From Alligator mississippiensis (lineage: Eukaryota; Chordata; Crocodylia; Alligatoridae): a stretch of DNA of 64,000 nt. The stretch covers positions 47,469,434 to 47,533,433 of the forward strand of contig NC_081828.1 of assembly GCF_030867095.1 (NCBI RefSeq). Direction: 5' to 3'. The notes beneath the pieces were generated by a model. The model did not search any database and had not been told where the DNA came from. It was given only the letters and a program-made list of their open reading frames with translations. Positions 57,768 to 64,000 of the stretch are shown here, in pieces. A program made the position numbers and the translations under genes. Position 1 is the first letter of the stretch; each line of letters begins with the position of its first letter.

Positions 57768-58381
57768 CAGGGGCATCAAGCATACGGCCTGTGGGCCAGA
57801 ACTGTTCCATCTCACTCAACGGTAATGCAGCAGGCTACCAGAATTTGGGGGGGCATGGCTACTGGAGCATGTCCTGCCACAAAAATTGGGGGCCCTGGAC
57901 CTTGATGGACATTGCCATCAGTGTCAGGGGGCAACCAAGGGCTGTGCAGACACAGCCCTCACTTACCCTGCTGCTGCCTGCCCCTAGACCATACTGCCAC
58001 CCATTGCTGGACCCACACTGCTGCCTGCCCCTAGATCCATGCCTCTGCCCTTTCCTGAGCCCATAGTGCCACCCAACCCCCCACACATGTTGTTGCTTGA
58101 CCCCAGGTGCACACCGCTGCCTGCTCCTGAACCCATGGTGCCATCCAATCCTCCACTCAGGCTGCTGCCCACCTCTGGATCCACACTACTGCCTGCTCCC
58201 CCACCAGCACTGCTGCCCAATCCCTGACCAGCATCACTGCCTGCTCTCTCATCCCTGGACCAAGGCTGCAGGCTCTGGACCCAGATCCACTGCTGCTGCT
58301 GCTGCCTCCATAGATTCGGCCCAGAAGAAGCCCTGTGGTCTGGATTTAGTCAAGGGCCCATAGCGAGTTTGAAGTCCCTGA
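57768..58381. mobile_element. hAT non-autonomous element, GC-rich, internally repetitive
   Basis: The ends are CAGGGGCATCAAGCATACGG and GAGTTTGAAGTCCCTG. The interior is a degenerate tandem array of 'cactgctgcctgcccctggaccc'-like units of about 22-40 bases. No firm target duplication. Confidence 0.7.
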
Positions 58382-58439
58382 TATAATTTAACCACCGAGT
58401 ACAAAAATTGTGATCCTCCTCACCCCCACAGAAATATAC

Positions 58440-58675
58440 AAATCTTTGCAAAAACATAAATATACACACACATATGTATGTGTGCACGTATGTGTATATT
58501 TATATATTGTATATGTTTATATGTTTTATATTTTATGTTTTATATTTTTATAGCTATATAAAAACATAAATACACACACACATATGCTGGTGTGTGTGTG
58601 TATATATGCATATACATATATACATACATACATATATGTATATATGTTTATATATGTATGTGCATATATATTTCT
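58440..58675. repeat. TA/CA-rich microsatellite
   Basis: An imperfect array of ATAC/TATG/TATA words, including two 'aaaacataaatacacacacacatatg' units. Confidence 0.9.
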
Positions 58676-61600
58676 AGGTTGGCAGATCTCCTCCGGCGGG
58701 CTTTAAACTAGGCTCGTCAGGGGGAGGGGAAGATGAGGACGGGGGAAGCCGTGGACCACCAAACCATGTGGCACCCACAAGGACAGCCCAGCCTGAAGAA
58801 GGAGAACATCGGGAACCTGCAATCCATGGGGCGGCCAGCAGTACAGCACAGGTAAGCAATAAGCAGGTAAGCAATAAGGGGCCCTTTGGGAATCAGAGCT
58901 GGGGGGCAAAAAAGGCACCAGTCACAGGGCTCAAGTGCCTATATACTAATGCTAGGAGCATGGGGAACAAGCAGGATGAATTAGCACTCCTGCTTGCAGA
59001 AAACACCTACGACTTAGTAGGGCTAACAGAAACCTGGTGGGATTCTTCCCACAACTGGGCGGTACATATTGAGGGTTATAGGCTGTACAGAAAGGACAGG
59101 GTGGGGAAGAAAGGGGGAGGGGTTGCGCTCTATGTCAATGAGCAATATACATCGACCCTTATCAAGACGGAATCGAAGGAGAAGAAAGTAGAAGGTTGTG
59201 GGTTAAGTTACATGGGGGGCAAGGAGAAAAGGATTTAGTGGTGGGGGTCTGCTACAGACCCCCACACCAAGGGGAAGAACTAGACTCGGGGCTCCTGAGG
59301 CAGCTCTCAGAGACCATAAAAACTAAGGAGGCGGTAGTCATGGGGGACCTAAACTACCCAGACATCTGCTGGGAGACACAGACAGCAAAGTCCCAACATT
59401 CACGCACGTTCCTATCCTGCGTACAGGACCTCCACCTGACACAGGAGGTACACGGTCCCACTAGGGGAAATGCCTTACTGGACCTGGTATTGGCAACGGG
59501 GGATGATATGGTAGGGGACCTACAGATCAGTAGTCACCTGGGGGACAGTGATCACCAAATAATAGAATTCACCATAAGACGTCGAGTGGGTAAGGTAACT
59601 AGTAGGGTGAAAGTGCTAGACTTTAGGAAAGCTGATTTCAATGAACTCAGGCGATTAGTCAAGGATGCACTGCAGAGTAGGAGTTTTGAAGAGATGGGAG
59701 CCCAGGAAGGGTGGCTGTGCCTTAAGGAAATGATCCTTCGGGCACAGAGGGAGACGATCCCAATGCGAGGAAAAAGAGGGAAAGGGGCCAGGAGGCTTCC
59801 TTGGCTGACCAGAGAAATCCAGGGCAGCCTGCGGACTAAAAGGGGAGCATATAAAAAGTGGAAAAGGGGAGAGATTACCAAAGAGAAGTATACCTCCTCT
59901 GCTCGTGCTTGCAGGGAGGCAGTTAGACGGGCCAAAGCTACCGTGGAGCTGAGGATGGCATCCCAAGTAAAGGATAACAACAAATTGTTTTTTAGATATA
60001 TAGGGAGTAAAAGGAAGGCCCGGGGTGGAATAGGACCCCTACTAAATGGGCAGAAGCAATTGGTGACGGACAGAGGGGACAAGGCTGAACTCCTCAACGA
60101 GTTCTTTGCCTCAGTGTTCCTAAGTGAGGGACACAACAAGTCTCTCACTGGGGTTGTAGAGATGCAGCAGCAAGGCTCCAGACTTCCATGCATAGACCCT
60201 GAGATGGTGCAGAGTCACTTGGAGGAACTGGATGCCTTTAAGTCGGCAGGCCCGGATGAGCTCCATCCAAGGGTACTGAAGGCACTGGCCGACGTCATTG
60301 CACAGCCAGTGGCGGTAATATTTGAATGCTCGTGGCGCACGGGCTAGGTCCTGGAGGACTTGAAAAGGGCCAATGTGGTCCCTATTTTCAAGAAGGCGAG
60401 GAAGGAGGACCTGGGCAACTATAGGCCAGTCAGTCTCACCTTCATCCTAGGCAAAGTCTTCGAAAAAATTATCAAGGTTCACATTTGTGAGAGCCTGGCA
60501 GGAAAAATTATGCTGAGGGGAAACCAGCACGGGTTCATAGCAGGTAGATCATGCCTGACTAATCTAGTCTCTTTTTATGACCAGGTTACAAAACGCCTAG
60601 ACGCAGGAGTAGGGGTTGATGTCGTATACTTAGACTTCAGGAAGGCCTTCGATACGGTATCCCACACCATACTGGTAAACAAGTTAAGAGGCTGTGACTT
60701 GGATGACTACACAGTCCAGTGGGTGGCGAATTGGCTAGAGTGTCGCACCCAGAGAGTTGTAGTGGATGGGTCGGTATCGACCTGGAAGGGTGTGGGCAGT
60801 GGGGTCCCGCAGGGCTCGGTCCTTGGACCGATACTCTTCAATATCTTCATCAGTGACTTGGACGAGGGAGCGAAGTGTACTCTGTCCAAGTTTGCGGATG
60901 ACACAAAACTGTGGGGAGAAGTGGACACGCCGGGGGGCAGGGAACAACTACAAGCAGACCTGGGCAGGTTGGACATATGGGCAGAAAACAACAGAATGCA
61001 ATTCAACAAGGAGAAATGCAAAGTGTTGCACCTAGGGAGGAAAAATGTCCAGCATACCTACTGCCTAGGGAATGACCTGCTTGGTGGAACAGAAGCGGAA
61101 AGGGATCTTGGAGTCCTAGTGGACTCCAAGATGAACATGAGCCGGCAGTGTGACGAAGCCATCAGAAAAGCTAATGGCACTTTATTGTGCATCAGTAGAT
61201 GCATGACGAACAGATCCAAGGAGGTGATACTTCCCCTCTATTGGGCGCTGGTCAGACCGCAGTTGGAGTACTGCGTGCAGTTTTGGGCACCACACTTCAA
61301 GAGGGATGTGGATAACCTGGAGAGGGTCCAGAGAAGGGCCACTCATATGGTTAAGGGCTTGCAGGCCAAGCCCTATGAGGAGAGACTGAGGCACCTGGAC
61401 CTCTTCAGCCTCCGCAAGAGAAGGCTGAGAGGCGACCTTGTGGCTGCCTATAAGTTCACCACGGGGGCACAGAAGGGAATTGGTGAGGTTTTATTCACCA
61501 AGGCGCCCCTGGGGGTTACAAGAAATAATGGCCACAAGCTAGCAGAGAGCAGATTTAGACTAGACATTAGGAAGAACTTCTTCACAGTTAGAGTGGCCAA

Positions 61601-61775
61601 AGTCTGGAATGGGCTCCTAAGGGAGGTGGTGCTCTCCCCTACCCTGGGGGTCTTCAAGAGGAGGTCAGACAGGCATCTAGCTGGGGTCATCTGAACCCAG
61701 CACTCTTTCCTGCCTATGCAGGGGGTCGGACTCGATGATCTATTGAGGTCCCTTCCGACCCTAGCATCTATGAAT
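58676..61775 (+). mobile_element. CR1 LINE, about 3.1 kb, best-preserved ORF2
   Basis: It begins in the ORF1/ORF2 junction ('ggtggcagatctcctccggc'-like text directly after the microsatellite) and ends with 'cccttccgaccctagcatctatgaatctat', whose repeated 'tctatgaa' is the usual CR1 tail. The whole ORF2 is included. Confidence 0.95.
58891..61694 (+). pseudogene. CR1 ORF2, only two lesions
   Basis: Endonuclease: LKCLYTNARSMGNKQDEL, LVGLTETWWDSSHN, VVMGDLNYPDICWE, LGDSDHQIIEFTIRRR. Reverse transcriptase: LGNYRPVSL, GNQHGFIAGRSCLTNL, VVYLDFRKAFDTVSHTILV, SGVPQGSVLGPILFNIF, KFADDTKLWGE (catalytic FADD intact), then thumb and C-terminus to FKRRSDRHLAGVI. Three long frames (to 59238; 59196-60347; 60360-61694) are separated by a frame change in 59196-59238 and a TAG at 60345-60347. 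ORF2 makes the enzyme for target-primed reverse transcription. High integrity suggests this is among the youngest insertions here. Confidence 0.93.
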
Positions 61776-61804
61776 CTATATAAAAACATTGGTCAAACAT
61801 TATA

Positions 61805-62094
61805 CAATCAAAGCTGTGTTAACTGGCATTTAAGTAACTGGAATACTCTATTAACCAGAATTTCTGGCTGGCTGGCCAGCCAAACACAGGGGAGGAGGTA
61901 GGGGAGCTCTCACGCAGTGGCCACCACCACCCACCACCCTGCGCTGCTGCTGCTCGGCATGCAGCCACCGCCATCCCCCTTCCCCTCCCCCACGCCACAT
62001 GTGGCCAAAACCCCCTGCCTCAGGTAACCGCAATTTTTAGATAACCAGCACTACCCCCTTACCCCACTCATGCCAGATAACAAGGCTTTTGCTG
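61805..62094. mobile_element. pogo/Tigger-type MITE
   Basis: The ends CAATCAAAGCTGTGTTAACT and GATAACAAGGCTTTTGCTG are imperfect inverted repeats, each bordered by TA (61803-61804, 62095-62096). Inner text 'aactggcat' versus 'atgccagataa' extends the pairing. Non-coding, about 290 bp. Confidence 0.7.
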
Positions 62095-62356
62095 TATATA
62101 GTCAAATATTATAAATAATGTTTGACCAATTTCTAACAACTATCTCCAAAAATTGAAAGTTTTTATATTGTTTTATAGGCTGCTCTCCATTGACCTGATG
62201 CAAAGCTCATTGACCCCCATGTCTGACATCTCTGATCTTTGGATGAGGTTAACTGTCTCTAGCCCCAGTACAAGATGATGTTAGTCTACCACTGTTAGAA
62301 TATTACATTTTATAGGATTTCCCCACAACATGAACTGCCCCTTCTCTCCCTCTCAC

Positions 62357-62552
62357 CTTTAGCACCCTGGTACGTGTCTCTCGGACCTTTTGAGGTTTAA
62401 TCTCAGCATGATTATGTAGTCGAAGGATGTGACACTCCAAGAAACTGCAACATCCATAAGCAGCAAAGAGCGAGGCACTAGTTCTCCTCATTAACCGTCT
62501 GGCCTTTTCAAAAGGCTCTCGGAAGTTGTCCCACTGCTGAAGTCTGGCAAAC
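62357..62552 (-). CDS. ADCY10: Third-last coding exon of an ADCY10-like gene
   Basis: The exon has 196 bases between acceptor gatatag and donor gtgaga. The first base closes a split codon, followed by 65 codons: FARLQQWDNFREPFEKARRL, MRRTSASLFAAYGCCSFLEC and on to TRTRVLK, ending in phase 0. The helix pairs with A/Y/L/C periodicity again suggest TPR-like repeats. Upstream exons must lie to the right of the window. No competing annotation fits better, but the gene name is tentative. Confidence 0.65.
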
Positions 62553-63087
62553 CTATATCAACAAGAGAGAAATCTATGTCAGATCAGAGGTCAGATTATT
62601 GGACCATCACCTCAGGAACAGCTTTCAGCCCTAATCAATACTTTTTTTTCAGAAAAAGATGAAAAGCCCATGCTGTGAAATGCTATATATTGGGAAAAGG
62701 AATTTCATCCTAACCCTTGCAATGAAGTATGAGACTTGATTACCAATGAAGTAGTGTAAAGCCAGCATGTTTTTTCGTGCCAGAGCTGTACAAGGTGTCT
62801 AACATGATGACTTGAATTTTCTTGTTAAGAAGGCTTTCAGGCTTCTCTGTATTCGATTTACTCCTCTAATAGAACTGAATAAAGAGAGACTTGTCATGTT
62901 TGGGGGCATCATAACAATAGTGGCCTTTGGTATTTTCAAAGGCCTTTGTAGCAGCAGGGGAAAAGGGGTTAAATCTATTGCTTCCACCAGAGTCCTGCTG
63001 GAGAAGTCATGTAGCTAGCTAGTAAAACTCTAAAGAGGTATGCAGATGTCCAGAGCTTGAGTAAGACAATCTAGGGCCTTAGGCACT
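62553..63087. other. Intron sequence, nothing recognised
   Basis: AT-rich. No exon or repeat termini recognised. Confidence 0.5.
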
Positions 63088-64000
63088 AGGCCTGTGCAAA
63101 GCAGCCAGTATTTGCTTCGGATTCGGCCTATTTGCAGGACAGCGATTCAATTCAGAGATTCAAATCACTGTCCCAGTTCAATTCGACTGAATCAGATCCA
63201 AAAGATTTGGTGCCGTTTCGGAGACTGGGCCATGGACTAAACAGGCAGCTGACACATCTGCCTCCACCTGGTAAGTCTGTTGGGGTTGGGGGAGGAGGAA
63301 GGGAAGGGGTATGGGAGAGGGAGGGATTGGGGTTAGGGCTAGGACAAGCTGCCCAGCTGGGGCGAGGGGGGTGGGGGCGTGTAACTTGGAGAGGGAAGCA
63401 GGTGGGGGGGGGGGGTGCATGGGACGTGGGTGCGTCAGCACTTTGAGCAGGGGCTCTGCCCTACTGCCGTTTGCCCAGCTGGAGCAGGGTGGGGAGGTGG
63501 GATGCAGGCACGGCTTGCTCTGGGCACAAGGGGCCAAACAGCAGCAGGGCATAGCCCCCACTCCCAGCAATGCTGCACCTGTATCCCACACCCCCTCGCA
63601 CCAGCTGGCAAGTGGTGGCAGGGCAGAGCCCCTGCTCCCAGTGCTGATGTGAGCGCAGCAGCACTGGGAGCAGGGGCTATGCCCTGCTGCCGCTTGTCCC
63701 CTTCCTCCCAGAGTGAGCCGTGCCTGCATTGTGCCCCCCCTCCCCTGCGCCAGCTGGGCAAGCAGCAGCAGGGCATAGCCCATGCTCCCAGCGCTGCTGT
63801 GCCCACATCAGCACTGGGAGCGGGGACTCTGCACTGGCACCACTTGCCAGCTGGCACAGAAGTGCAGACGCAGCAGCGCTGGGAGTGGGGACTCTCCGCT
63901 GCTGCCTCTTGCCAGCCAGCTTGGAAGGCACGTAAAGGTGGTGCTGGTAGTGCTGGCAGCGGGGACTCTGCACTGCCACTGCTTGCCAGCCGGCACAAAC
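63088..64000. mobile_element. hAT-like non-autonomous element, right end outside window
   Basis: It starts TAGGCCTGTGCAAAGCAGCC, then 'ttcggattcggcc' and 'gattcaattcagagattcaaat', palindromic short words typical of a subterminal region. GC-rich text follows with several 'cagcactgggagcrggg' units facing both ways. The long frames are compositional. Confidence 0.55.

Noticed and set aside
63178-63998. 200- and 187-codon frames on the minus strand
   Set aside because: They consist of repeated CAGCACTGGGAGC-type units of a non-autonomous element; the pattern is that of DNA repeats, not protein.
1-64000. tRNA, rRNA or other structured RNA genes
   Set aside because: No cloverleaf with internal A and B boxes or conserved RNA motif was recognised by reading.

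Overview
The window looks like vertebrate nuclear DNA, most likely from a crocodilian or a similar sauropsid. This is inferred from many CR1 LINEs, very many short GC-rich non-autonomous hAT elements, Penelope-like retroelements with a GIY-YIG endonuclease, Tigger/pogo elements and a Harbinger transposase, all around short host exons with canonical splice sites. Nothing suggests a bacterial replicon, a CRISPR array or an operon.

Two host genes are supported, both on the minus strand. The first is NUF2, the outer-kinetochore NDC80-complex subunit. Eight coding exons between 21885 and 1157 join in phase and encode the first 222 residues: the calponin-homology domain and the start of the coiled coil. 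The rest lies beyond the left edge. Its CpG-island promoter (about 21600-22340) carries an ETS/CRE composite, a CHR-like TTTGAA and an inverted CCAAT box, as expected for a G2/M gene. The second is the 3' end of a gene whose last three coding exons (62552-62357, 55824-55636, 48404-48228) splice in phase to a stop. Its protein ends in a TPR-like helical region that I tentatively read as the C-terminus of soluble adenylyl cyclase (ADCY10-like).

Layout. 0-22 kb: NUF2 with introns full of hAT elements, MITEs, one CR1 fragment, one Penelope fragment and an LTR-like block nested in a hAT element. 22.6-24.8 kb: the best Penelope-like copy, with reverse transcriptase and GIY-YIG regions. 25-29 kb: hAT elements and a palindromic MITE with a 28-G tract. 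29.2-47.1 kb: an unusual interval with a Harbinger transposase, a Tigger, a nearly full-length CR1 and five blocks of diverged duplicates, all with a period of about 200 bp. 47.1-47.7 kb: an inverted Penelope copy forming a palindrome of about 165 bp per arm. 48-64 kb: the ADCY10-like exons, with a CR1 nested in a Tigger, a further CR1 with an almost open ORF2 (58.7-61.8 kb), MITEs and a microsatellite.

No clear new molecular system is visible. The most interesting unexplained structure is the set of ~200-bp period blocks around the Harbinger gene, which could be the interior of one large, heavily interrupted DNA transposon.
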